Assembly (NCBI GenBank): GCA_015067995.1
Contig: SVLJ01000009.1
Span: 1-64,000, forward strand
Direction of reading: 5' to 3'
DNA from: Oscillospiraceae bacterium
GTDB taxonomy: Bacteria; Bacillota; Clostridia; Oscillospirales; Oscillospiraceae
DNA: 64,000 bases
Both the position numbers and the translations under genes were made by a program. The notes under the pieces are model-generated. The model had not been told where the DNA came from and ran no database searches. It was given only the letters and a program-made list of their open reading frames with translations. Positions within the stretch are counted from its first letter, which is position 1. Each line of letters opens with the position of its first letter. Shown here in pieces: positions 1 to 7,387 of this stretch.

Positions 1-207
1 TGGCTCAGCGGGCGCGGGCGGCTCAGCGGGAGTGACAGGCTCAGTGGGCGCGGGCGGCTCCGTCGGGGTGACAGGCTCAGCGGGCGCGGGCGGCTCAGCG
101 GGAGTGACAGGCTCAGCGGGCGCGGGCGGCTCTGCGGGGGTGACAGGTTCAGCGGGCGCGGGCGGCTCCGTCGGAGTGACAGGCTCAGCAGGTGCGGACG
201 GCTCTGC
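1..207. repeat. 36-bp tandem coding repeat
   Basis: About 5.7 copies of a 36-bp unit encoding APAEPVTPAEPP on the minus strand. Copies differ by a few silent or Thr/Ala changes (PTEPP versus PAEPP). The array continues past the left edge. Confidence 0.9.
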
Positions 208-378
208 AGGAGCCGCTGGCGCGGGAGGGGTGTTTTGGCCTGCGCTCAGCGTGCTGCTTTGTGCGGGTAAACTGTCGGATGAGGAACCGGCAGATGCCCC
301 GTTGTCCGCGAAACAGGCAGAAGTCCCCAGTATGATCATCACAAGGATCATGAAAACCGTGATGATTCTCTTTTTCAT
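1..378 (-). CDS. Exported Pro-rich repeat protein (N-terminal part)
   Basis: Open from an ATG at 376-378 to the left edge of the window, so only the first 126 residues are seen. A GGAGGA ribosome site lies just upstream. Residues 1-25 form a signal peptide: KKR, a long hydrophobic stretch, then SACFA, a plausible signal peptidase I site (a lipobox is not convincing). A Ser/Ala-rich spacer follows, and from about residue 58 a 12-residue unit of the type APAEPVTPAEPP repeats to the edge. Such Pro/Glu/Thr repeats usually make a stiff linker across the cell wall before a functional domain, which is outside the window. Function is unknown. The G/C-rich 36-bp DNA repeat makes length variation between strains likely. 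Confidence 0.8.
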   Translation of the reverse strand, partial: MKKRIITVFMILVMIILGTSACFADNGASAGSSSDSLPAQSSTLSAGQNTPPAPAAPAEPSAPAEPVTPTEPPAPAEPVTPAEPPAPAEPVTPAEPPAPAEPVTPTEPPAPTEPVTPAEPPAPAEP

Positions 379-445
379 AAGTAATCGTCCTCCGAAGATG
401 GGTTACAGGTAATTCGTCTCTGAATTGCCATACCTTGATGGGCTT

Positions 446-474
446 ATTATATAGTACGTGCAGATTGGTGTCCA
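446..474 (-). promoter_or_regulatory. Sigma-A promoter of the repeat protein gene
   Basis: On the minus strand TGGACA (469-474), 17-bp spacer, TATAAT (446-451), about 70 bp upstream of the ATG at 378. This gives the repeat protein its own promoter, separate from the upstream LysR gene. Confidence 0.7.
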
Positions 475-498
475 CCATCTGCTGACAATTATTTGCAG

Positions 499-1395
499 TC
501 AAACAAGATGCGGGCAAATCATATTTCCGGAAAGATTCTGCGCTTCGGACAGCAAATATTCCCGGAATTTACATACTGCAGGCGATAGATACCGTGTGCT
601 GTCCCAAATGAGATACGAGGAAACAAAAATTGGCGGATCTTCCACGGGGATCAGTATGGTATTCTCACGAAAGCGACCCTTCCAGGAAAGCTCTGGAGCC
701 AGCGCGATACCCATGCCGTCAAAGACATATTTGCGGATGAAATACGGGTCATCGCAGATGATGGGGATCATCGGTTCAAAACCGTTGGCCCTGCACAGAT
801 CCACGGTGATGGAATTCAGGGATGACTGTGCTGGGAGACTGATGAGCCGTTCGCCCTTCAGATCCCGGATTCCCACCGACTTTCTCCCTGCGAGAGGGTG
901 ATTTTCGTGTACAGCCAGAACGATCCGCTCCTTAATGAGCGGAGTTTGGGCGGTCATTCGTCTGTAGGTCATTTTCGAGGAAACACACAAATCATAGGTG
1001 ATATCCTGATCTTCGTGATAGCCGTGGGAGACGGAGATGCTGACATCGGGATACCGTTCAATAAATTTGGGAACACAGGTCAGGATAAAGCGGTGATTTT
1101 CCATTACCTTGATTTTGACAGGGCCGGAAACCTTTTCATTTTTCTCTGCCACAGCCGCTATTCCGTTGTCCAGTTCCTGCAGAACCCGCTCCACATGCTT
1201 CAGGAAAATTTTCCCCTGCTCGTTCAGAAACAGCTTTCCGTTTTTGCGGTCGAACAGTGTGTTGCCCAGCTCTTTTTCCAGCCGGGATATGGTTTGCGAC
1301 ATGGATGGCTGCGGAATCATAAAATGCTTGGCTGCAAGGGTGATGTTTTCCATCTCCGCAACCTTCTGAAAATAACGAAGCTGACGCAATTCCAT
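499..1395 (-). CDS. LysR family transcriptional regulator
   Basis: 298 residues, normal LysR length. Residues 1-60 are the winged helix-turn-helix (MELRQLRYFQKVAE, then AAKHFMIPQPSMSQTISRLE), followed by the two-lobed effector domain starting near VSGPVKIKVMENHRF. It is divergent from the aldolase/kinase/dehydrogenase genes beginning at 1637, and LysR proteins usually control the adjacent divergent operon, so a sugar-acid or keto-acid inducer is plausible (inference). A GGGAGG site precedes the ATG. Confidence 0.9.
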   Translation of the reverse strand: MELRQLRYFQKVAEMENITLAAKHFMIPQPSMSQTISRLEKELGNTLFDRKNGKLFLNEQGKIFLKHVERVLQELDNGIAAVAEKNEKVSGPVKIKVMENHRFILTCVPKFIERYPDVSISVSHGYHEDQDITYDLCVSSKMTYRRMTAQTPLIKERIVLAVHENHPLAGRKSVGIRDLKGERLISLPAQSSLNSITVDLCRANGFEPMIPIICDDPYFIRKYVFDGMGIALAPELSWKGRFRENTILIPVEDPPIFVSSYLIWDSTRYLSPAVCKFREYLLSEAQNLSGNMICPHLV

Positions 1396-1470
1396 GAGTC
1401 TGCCTCCCTTATATCTGTGAATTTTTGTGGAGCAGGGCCGCGTTTTATACAGAAGCGCCCGTTGGGCTGC

Positions 1471-1500
1471 ATTATAGGCATACTTTCAAAAATATGTCAA
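1471..1500 (-). promoter_or_regulatory. Sigma-A promoter of the LysR gene
   Basis: Minus strand TTGACA (1495-1500), 18-bp spacer, TATAAT (1471-1476): both hexamers are perfect consensus. It lies 76 bp upstream of the LysR ATG. Confidence 0.75.
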
Positions 1501-1517
1501 TATACAAAAAACTATAT

Positions 1518-1546
1518 TTTACAAAGCATAATCTTGGCGTTAAAAT
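1518..1546 (+). promoter_or_regulatory. Sigma-A promoter of the aldolase operon
   Basis: TTTACA (1518-1523), 17-bp spacer, TAAAAT (1541-1546). The leader that follows carries a direct repeat of TTTGCATATA (about 1599-1621) just before the ribosome site GGAGAG. The intergenic region with the divergent LysR promoter is 241 bp. Confidence 0.6.
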
Positions 1547-1636
1547 GATAATAGGATTCAGTCGGATACACGTTTGCCGGCGGAATTCTGAAATTCATTT
1601 GCATATACATATATTTGCATATAAGGAGAGAGTGTC

Positions 1637-2284
1637 ATGAGAGAGGACATGATCCAAAAAATACTGGATGAAAAGGTCATTGCCATTGTGCGCGGAATCT
1701 ATGGAGAGGAATGTCTGAATCTGGCACGGGCGCTTCATGTGGGCGGCGTGAACCTGCTGGAGGTTACCTTCGATCAGAAGAGCGCGGCAGAGCGTCAGCG
1801 CACCTGCGACACCATCCGTTTGCTGACGGCTGAACTGGGAGACTGCATGGCCTTCGGTGCCGGTACCGTTACCACGGTGGAGATGGTGGAGATGGCCAGG
1901 GCAGCCGGCAGTCTGTTCATCATTTCTCCCGACACCAATGAGGCAGTGATCCGCGCCACGGTGGCGGCAGATATGGTCTCTATTCCCGGTGCACTGACGC
2001 CCACCGAGGTTGCACAGGCACACAACTGGGGCGCGGATTTTGTGAAGCTGTTTCCGGCCAACGCCATGGGACCTGCATATCTGAAAAGCATCTGTGCGCC
2101 TCTGAGCCATGTGCGTATCCTGGCAGTGGGCGGCGTGGATGATCGGAACGTGGCAGACTATTTGGCTGCGGGCGCAGTGGGCGCCGGTGTTGCCAGCTGC
2201 CTGTTCAGGAAGGAATGGGTGCAGGCTGGAGAGTGGGCGCGCATTACCGAGGCCGGCAAAAAGTTTGTCAGTCTTCTCAGATAA
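1637..2284 (+). CDS. KDPG/KHG-type aldolase
   Basis: 215 residues, typical for the bifunctional 2-keto-3-deoxy-6-phosphogluconate / 4-hydroxy-2-oxoglutarate aldolase family, which cleaves a keto-deoxy sugar acid phosphate to pyruvate and an aldehyde. Landmarks: VRG with R19, LLEVTF with E42 (general acid/base), GAGTV (75-79), and VKLFPA with the Schiff-base K137. It is first in a co-directional set with a P-loop kinase-like protein and a D-2-hydroxyacid dehydrogenase, under a divergent LysR. The actual substrate (KDPG, KDPGal, KHG) cannot be read from sequence. Confidence 0.9.
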   Translation: MREDMIQKILDEKVIAIVRGIYGEECLNLARALHVGGVNLLEVTFDQKSAAERQRTCDTIRLLTAELGDCMAFGAGTVTTVEMVEMARAAGSLFIISPDTNEAVIRATVAADMVSIPGALTPTEVAQAHNWGADFVKLFPANAMGPAYLKSICAPLSHVRILAVGGVDDRNVADYLAAGAVGAGVASCLFRKEWVQAGEWARITEAGKKFVSLLR

Positions 2285-2302
2285 AGAAAGGACTGCGTTG
2301 GT

Positions 2303-2905
2303 ATGGAACTGATTATTGTCGCAGGAATGCCGGCTGCCGGAAAATCCACCGTTGCTGCCGGACTGGCAGAATATTTTCACTATCCGATTCTGGAGAAGGA
2401 CAACATCAAGGAAGTCCTGTTTGATACCGTTGGATTCGGGAACTATCCTCAGAAGCGCAGGCTGGACATTGCAGCAAACGGTGTGCTGCTGCATGTGCTG
2501 GAGCTGATGCTGAAAGCCGACTCTTCGGTAATCGTGGTTAACAATTTTGATACCGAGAGCGCCGGGCAGCTGTGCGACTTGATGGAGACCTATCAGCCGC
2601 GCAGCGTCACCGTGTTTCTGAACGGTGATGCACAGGTACTGTATCAACGGTACGTGGAAAGGGACAACCTTCACAAACGGCATCTGGGTCACATTCTTCA
2701 GGAACACTACCCGCCTCATGACGGTGATTCTCTGGACTATACCATGACCAGGGAGGAATTCGATGAAAAATTCTTCAAGCGCGGCATGGATCAGTTCCGC
2801 TGCCCCGGCGAACGCATTGATCTGGACATGACGGATTTCGATGCCGTCTGCGTGGAGGATGTGGCCCGACAGATCCGTGCGCTGCTGGACGCACAGGAAG
2901 CATAA
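2303..2905 (+). CDS. P-loop kinase-like ATPase
   Basis: 200 residues starting 18 bp after the aldolase. Walker A is G8-MPAAG-KST; the hydrophobic VIVVNNFD strand (about 75-82) is a Walker-B-like position, and the C-terminal half is charged with YVERDNLHKR. It resembles the AAA/zeta-toxin/gluconokinase-like group of small-molecule kinases. Next to a KDPG-type aldolase, a role in phosphorylating the keto-deoxy sugar acid is attractive, but it lacks the PfkB fold of classical KDG kinases, so this is inference. No antitoxin partner is visible, which argues against a zeta toxin. Confidence 0.7.
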   Translation: MELIIVAGMPAAGKSTVAAGLAEYFHYPILEKDNIKEVLFDTVGFGNYPQKRRLDIAANGVLLHVLELMLKADSSVIVVNNFDTESAGQLCDLMETYQPRSVTVFLNGDAQVLYQRYVERDNLHKRHLGHILQEHYPPHDGDSLDYTMTREEFDEKFFKRGMDQFRCPGERIDLDMTDFDAVCVEDVARQIRALLDAQEA

Positions 2906-2932
2906 GTTCACCAAGCGGATTTGCTGCTCCAT

Positions 2933-3064
2933 ATGGACGCGACGGATATTCTGGATCTCACCCGAGCGGAGATGAAGGGGCAGCTGCAGAAGCCGATCAA
3001 GAAGCCGATCAAAGTGTTCCGTGCCTGCGTATGGCTGCGCCGTGAGACTGGATATTTGATGTAA
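2933..3064 (+). CDS. Small open frame of unknown status (possible remnant)
   Basis: The 180-bp gap between the kinase and dehydrogenase genes contains this 43-codon open frame (MDATDILDLTRAEMKGQ at its start). The frame is open back to the kinase stop codon, and it contains an internal tandem repeat of the 12-mer GAAGCCGATCAA near 2990. No convincing ribosome site is seen. It may be the tail of a deleted gene rather than a functional small protein. I do not recognise it. Confidence 0.2.
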   Translation: MDATDILDLTRAEMKGQLQKPIKKPIKVFRACVWLRRETGYLM

Positions 3065-3097
3065 AACGAGAATCATTGATAAAAAGTGAGGCTGTAT

Positions 3098-4051
3098 ATG
3101 AGACCGATTGTTGCACTGCCGTTCCGGCATCAGGCGTCTCTGGTTTGTGACGAGGCGCGGGAAATGCTTACCGAAGCCGGCTTTGACCTGATTTGCAATC
3201 AGAAGGGTGTCCGGCTGCCCCGGGAAGAGCAGAAGGAGATGATTGAAGATGCTTTCGCCATCATTGCGGGCACGGAGTCCTATGATGCGGACATGCTTTC
3301 TGCCTGCAAGAACCTGAAGGTCATCATTCGCTTCGGCGTGGGAACAGACAATTTTGACCTTGCCACCCTGCGGGAAATGGGTGTTCAGGTGGGCGTCATC
3401 ACCAACCATAACGCCGTGGCAGAGTTTGCGCTGACCCTGATCCTGGCGGCGTTAAAGAATCTGCCCCGGTATGATACCGTGGTGCGCGAGGGTAAGTGGA
3501 CGCGATTCCCCATGCGGGAGCTTTCCGGAAAGACTGTAGGTATTGTGGGCTTCGGGCGCATCGGGCGCCGTCTTGCAGAACTGCTCTCCGGTTTCGGCGT
3601 GGAGCTTCTGGCCTATGATCCGTATATGAATGCACAGGCCGCTGCGGAGCGTAAGGTGACGCCGGTAACACTGGACGAGCTGCTGGCAAGGGCAGATGTG
3701 GTATCTCTCCATCTGCCTGCCACCAAGGAGACGCACCACCTGATCAACGCCGAGAGCATCAGAAAGATGAAGGACGGCGCATACCTTGTCAATACCGCTC
3801 GCGGTGCGCTGGTGGATGAGACGGCACTATATGACGCGCTTGTGGGCGGCAAGCTCAGCGGTGCGGGGCAGGATGTTTACGAGAGTGAGCCTGTTGCGGA
3901 AAACAATCCGCTGTTTACCCTGACCAACAATGTGCTGGCACCCCACGTGTCGGCGTCTACCTTTGAGACCAATTACAACGGCGGCATTATCTGCGCCCGG
4001 TCGATTCTCAGTGTGGCACAGGGTGGAGAGCCTCTCTATCCGCTGCGGTGA
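3098..4051 (+). CDS. D-isomer specific 2-hydroxyacid dehydrogenase
   Basis: NAD-dependent oxidoreductase of the D-3-phosphoglycerate / D-lactate dehydrogenase family, 317 residues from the ATG at 3098. An in-frame GTG at 3086 exists but overlaps the GTGAGG that probably serves as ribosome site. Rossmann motif GFGRIG at 151-156 with acidic D174 after the second strand (NAD preference). Catalytic set R235 (in NTARGALVDE), E264 (VYESEP) and H283 (APHVSAST). As the last gene of the sugar-acid cluster it could reduce or oxidise a 2-keto acid intermediate; glyoxylate, hydroxypyruvate or tartronate-type substrates are possible. Confidence 0.88.
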   Translation: MRPIVALPFRHQASLVCDEAREMLTEAGFDLICNQKGVRLPREEQKEMIEDAFAIIAGTESYDADMLSACKNLKVIIRFGVGTDNFDLATLREMGVQVGVITNHNAVAEFALTLILAALKNLPRYDTVVREGKWTRFPMRELSGKTVGIVGFGRIGRRLAELLSGFGVELLAYDPYMNAQAAAERKVTPVTLDELLARADVVSLHLPATKETHHLINAESIRKMKDGAYLVNTARGALVDETALYDALVGGKLSGAGQDVYESEPVAENNPLFTLTNNVLAPHVSASTFETNYNGGIICARSILSVAQGGEPLYPLR

Positions 4052-4081
4052 CAGACGGGAGCGAAAAGCATTTGATAGACC

Positions 4082-4124
4082 AACAGGATCAGCTGCAGAT
4101 GCGTTCTGCGGCTGATCCTGTTTT
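4082..4124 (+). terminator. Rho-independent terminator after the dehydrogenase
   Basis: 12-bp stem AACAGGATCAGC / GCTGATCCTGTT followed by TT, about 30 bp after the stop codon. Confidence 0.75.
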
Positions 4125-4136
4125 GGATAAGACAAT

Positions 4137-4510
4137 CCCCAGCTATGCTGGGGGAACACGAAAGCTTTAGCTATGGACAAAAAGAAACTCCTTGATATAG
4201 TTGAGAGTGAGGTTTGCCGACCAACACCAACAAATCGAGGAGGTCTTTTGATGAGAAAAAGACATATACAGTTTAGAACATACCAGATATCGTTGTCAAT
4301 ATTATGTAGTATTTGCACCGAAATATAGAAGACAGATCATATATCGAGGAATAAAAGCAGATATAGGATCATACTGAGAGAGTTATGCAAGAGAAAAGGG
4401 ATCGAGATGATAGAAGCGCAGGCGTGTCCGGATCATATCCATATGCTGCTGAGCATACCGCCGAAACATGCAGTAGCAGATATTTAAAAGGGAAAAGCAG
4501 TTTGATGATA
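4137..4510 (+). mobile_element. tnpA: IS200/IS605-family element remnant
   Basis: Starts with a hairpin CCCCAGC-TAT-GCTGGGG (4137-4153), typical of the subterminal palindrome of IS200-type ends. Downstream, Y1 transposase (TnpA) sequence is readable in two different frames: QYYVVFAPKYRRQIIYRG (about 4290-4350), then LRELCKRKGIEMIEA and ACPDHIHMLLSIPPK (about 4380-4465) with the HUH metal motif HIH, then KGKSSLMIF (about 4487-4512) before the sequence merges with the end of the LacI gene. Frameshifts, a stop after HAVADI and absence of the C-terminal catalytic Tyr region show that it is dead. Confidence 0.85.
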
Positions 4511-5464
4511 TTTCCCTGCCACGCATGCCGAATATCTATTTAGAAATCGGGCCTGAAACACAACTTCTTTAGCCACCTCTTTGTCGTCCAGCAAAGCCAG
4601 AATAGCATCCGTCGCTGCTGCACAGATCTCATGGATCCGGAAATCCACAGATGCCAACGGCACGTTCAGATACTCCGCCTCCGGTATATTGTCCATGCCC
4701 AAAATGGCAACATCCCCTGGCACGGACAGGCCGTGATCAGCGAGGCACTTCATCGCCCCGATGGCCATGTGATCGTATGCGCAGACCACCGCTCTGGGGC
4801 AATCCCCGGCTGCGAGCAGCTGTTCCATACCCAGATAACCGCCCCGCTCAAATCGCTCTTTCGTGACCACAACACGGGCTTCTGGAAGTCCGCGCCGCTC
4901 CAGCTCGCCGCAGAAAGCCGCCTGCTTTTTCCACGTATGCAGCTCCCCCAGGAACCCCAGCTGCCTCACCCCCGCGTCCACAAAGTGGCGCACCACCTGT
5001 GACATTGCCTGTTCAAGGTCACTGTACAAGCATAAATGCCCCAATTTTCCCCCGCGGGGCATCATGGAGACGATGGGGATCTCATATTGGGATTGCGACG
5101 TGATCGTTCCGCCAATAACGATGATTCCGTCCACATTGGAATAGTCATGGTAGTATTCCAGAAGTTCTTTTTCCTTTTCCTCGGAAAAATCTGTGGCAGC
5201 GATGCACACCTCGCAGCTTTTCTGCCAGAGATACTCCTTTAAAACTGAGTTGATCGCCGAATAGTATCTCCCATTGAACTCCGGACAAAGAACTGCTACC
5301 ACATGCTTGGGATAGCGGGCATTATAGAATTTCTTGAAGCAGCCCTGCTCCTTTGCTATCCGAAACACCTCAAGCCTTGTCTGTTCGCTCACTTCCTCGC
5401 TCATGGAGAATGCCTTGGAGGCTGTCGAGACGGACACATGCGCCATCTTCGCGATTTTAGTCAA
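4484..5464 (-). CDS. LacI family regulator with transposon-derived tail
   Basis: About 326 residues: N-terminal HTH (TKIAKMAHVSVSTASKAF), hinge, then the periplasmic-binding-protein-like effector domain ending near VVFQARFLNRYSA. The last residues (GKYHQTAFPF) are encoded by the antisense of the IS200 remnant, so the native C-terminus was replaced. The start is unclear: the first usual codon is TTG at 5464, but the strong site GGGGAGGG (5481-5488) is 16 nt away, and in-frame ATC/ATT codons sit at better spacing. It is divergent from the glycosidase/MFS operon and probably represses it in response to a sugar (inference). Confidence 0.85.
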   Translation of the reverse strand: MTKIAKMAHVSVSTASKAFSMSEEVSEQTRLEVFRIAKEQGCFKKFYNARYPKHVVAVLCPEFNGRYYSAINSVLKEYLWQKSCEVCIAATDFSEEKEKELLEYYHDYSNVDGIIVIGGTITSQSQYEIPIVSMMPRGGKLGHLCLYSDLEQAMSQVVRHFVDAGVRQLGFLGELHTWKKQAAFCGELERRGLPEARVVVTKERFERGGYLGMEQLLAAGDCPRAVVCAYDHMAIGAMKCLADHGLSVPGDVAILGMDNIPEAEYLNVPLASVDFRIHEICAAATDAILALLDDKEVAKEVVFQARFLNRYSACVAGKYHQTAFPF

Positions 5465-5536
5465 TGTAATGATGCGTAATCCCTCCCCGTCGGCTCGGAA
5501 AACCGCGAATTCGAAAATGTTTCGTAGTTTGCCGCA

Positions 5537-5571
5537 TTGTCAGCTTCATGCCCAAAGTATATAATGGGGCA
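5537..5571 (+). promoter_or_regulatory. Promoter and likely operator of the glycosidase operon
   Basis: TTGTCA (5537-5542), 17-bp spacer, TATAAT (5560-5565). An inverted repeat TGCCC (5549-5553), 13 bp, GGGCA (5567-5571) straddles the -10 box, where a LacI-type repressor would block RNA polymerase. The promoter is near consensus; the operator role is inference. Confidence 0.65.
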
Positions 5572-5650
5572 AAATGAAATGCAAGCCTTTTCATCCTGTC
5601 AATCGAAAGGCTCGGCGGCAGCTGACTCAAGTTAAAAGGAGGATCCCTGT

Positions 5651-7387
5651 ATGAATACGGTTAAACTGCTGTCCGTTGATCTGACTGCTCTCCCCTGCGC
5701 CGAGCAGCCCATTTACAACAAGCTGTTCTCTATCCTCAAAGTCCGGGTGGAGGAGCGCAGCGGTGCCCGGGTCATTGCTGGAGGCACCGCGTTCACCCTG
5801 CGTTTTGAACTCGACGGCACCCTGCCTGACGAGGGGTACACCATTGCCAACCGCGAGGGCGGTCTGCTCATTCAGGGGGCCGATTTCCGCGGCCTGATGT
5901 ATGGTCTGGGTCAATTCCTGCACAAGTCCCGGTATGACGAGACAGGAATGCGCGTCACCGACTGGCGGGGAACCTCTGCTTCCGATTGTCCGGTACGCAT
6001 CCTTTACTTTGCCCTCCATTTCTACAATGGCTACCACATGATGCTGCCGGAGGATCTGGTGCGCAATCTGGAGGACGTGATGCTGTGGGGTTTCAACGGC
6101 GTGGGTGCGACCTATGCTTGTGTCTCCCTGCACAACTTCAACGATCCCGGTGCGGAGCAGAATTTCCGTCTGATCGAAGCCCTGTTCTCCGCCGCCAAAT
6201 CTCTGGATATGACCACTTCCGTGATCCTGAACACGGTTGATTTCATGGACACAGTGCCCGAACTGGCTGCGGACAAAACGGGGATCTTCGGCAAGGGCGG
6301 CAACGCCCTGTGCCCCTCCCGGCCCGGAGGCTATGAGCGCATATCCGGCATCAACATGACCATTGTGCGCCGTTTGTCGCGCATCGGCCTGAACTACGTC
6401 TTGCTCTGGCCCTATGACGAGGGCGGCTGCTCCTGTGAGCTGTGTGCACCCTGGGGAGGGAACGGCTATTACCGCTGGGCCAAGCGGCAGTATCAGGAGA
6501 TCTGCAGCGAGATCGCCAATCCCCCCAAGGCCATCCTCTGCACCTGGCATTTCGGCTTGGGCATCAATGATCCCCGGGACTTTGAGTGGCTGGATCGGGC
6601 CATTCGTGAGGACCGGGCCAACGGGGATGATTGGATCTCCTATATGCTGCTGGAAACTCGTCGGGGCATCCCTGAGTTCATTCAGAAGAACGGCATCCCC
6701 GGTGGTCTGCCTGCCATTGATTTCCCCGAGATCACCATGCGTTATCTGAATCCCTGGGGCGGCTGGGGTGCGACGCCTCTTCCCACCGAGGTGGAGCGAA
6801 TGTGGCGGCAGCTGCCGGATGGGATCAACGGCGGTGTGTGCTATACCGAGGGCTTCTACGATGATGTCAATAAGGCCGTTATTGCCAGCTTGATGTATGA
6901 CAGTTCCCTCACGACCCGCGACGTATTCACCGACTACTGCGGCTACGAATTCCGCGGAGAGCTGTCCGATGACTTCTGGACCATGTGCAGTCTCATGGAG
7001 TACAACCAGTTCCGCACTTTCCATACCAACAAAGAAAGTCCTGATATGGAGAAAGCTGCACTCGCCCGCGATTTGGGCGAGAAACTCAACAATGCCCTGC
7101 CTGAGTCTCTGCGCACCAGATGGCAATGGCGGCTGATGTATCTGCGCTCCGTTCTGGACTACGAGCGCTACACCGCCGGCCAGCCCCACAACTGGGGATT
7201 TGACCGGTTGGACGGCAAAAGCAGTTTTGCCCACTGGGGTCAGTTCCTTGTGGGAAATCAGAAGGCCCAGGATGCCCTGTGGGAGCTGATTGAACTGTAC
7301 AGAATGCCCCACCAGTATGATCCGGATTTCCATGTGCTCCACTATTACATCCGTCCCAACCACCAGACCAATCCTGCCTATCTATGA
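5651..7387 (+). CDS. Glycoside hydrolase-like protein
   Basis: 578 residues, no signal peptide, so probably cytoplasmic. The N-terminal part (to about residue 105) resembles the small alpha/beta domain that precedes the TIM barrel in GH20, GH67 and related glycosidases (EGYTIANREGGLLIQGAD, RGLMYGLGQFL). The middle is barrel-like with aromatic/acidic motifs including LLWPYDEGGCSCELC and NPWGGWG; the Cys pair CSCELC recalls DUF4838-type glycosidases. Catalytic carboxylates cannot be assigned. AAAGGAGG precedes the ATG. It overlaps the MFS gene by 4 bp, so the pair probably imports and cleaves one oligosaccharide or glycoside. Confidence 0.65.
   Translation: MNTVKLLSVDLTALPCAEQPIYNKLFSILKVRVEERSGARVIAGGTAFTLRFELDGTLPDEGYTIANREGGLLIQGADFRGLMYGLGQFLHKSRYDETGMRVTDWRGTSASDCPVRILYFALHFYNGYHMMLPEDLVRNLEDVMLWGFNGVGATYACVSLHNFNDPGAEQNFRLIEALFSAAKSLDMTTSVILNTVDFMDTVPELAADKTGIFGKGGNALCPSRPGGYERISGINMTIVRRLSRIGLNYVLLWPYDEGGCSCELCAPWGGNGYYRWAKRQYQEICSEIANPPKAILCTWHFGLGINDPRDFEWLDRAIREDRANGDDWISYMLLETRRGIPEFIQKNGIPGGLPAIDFPEITMRYLNPWGGWGATPLPTEVERMWRQLPDGINGGVCYTEGFYDDVNKAVIASLMYDSSLTTRDVFTDYCGYEFRGELSDDFWTMCSLMEYNQFRTFHTNKESPDMEKAALARDLGEKLNNALPESLRTRWQWRLMYLRSVLDYERYTAGQPHNWGFDRLDGKSSFAHWGQFLVGNQKAQDALWELIELYRMPHQYDPDFHVLHYYIRPNHQTNPAYL

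Noticed and set aside
1..207. CRISPR array
   Set aside because: The 36-bp period is suggestive, but the repeats are contiguous without spacers and encode an in-frame Pro-rich protein.
2303..2905. Zeta toxin of a toxin-antitoxin pair
   Set aside because: The P-loop fits, but no small antitoxin gene precedes it and the neighbours are metabolic.
1595..3409. 604-codon minus-strand open frame across the aldolase, kinase and dehydrogenase
   Set aside because: Crosses three well-supported plus-strand genes and an intergenic gap; composition is typical of a mirror frame.
5627..7363. 578-codon minus-strand frame opposite the glycosidase-like gene
   Set aside because: The plus-strand frame has AAAGGAGG, a consensus promoter and a 4-bp coupling to the MFS gene; the antisense frame has none of these.
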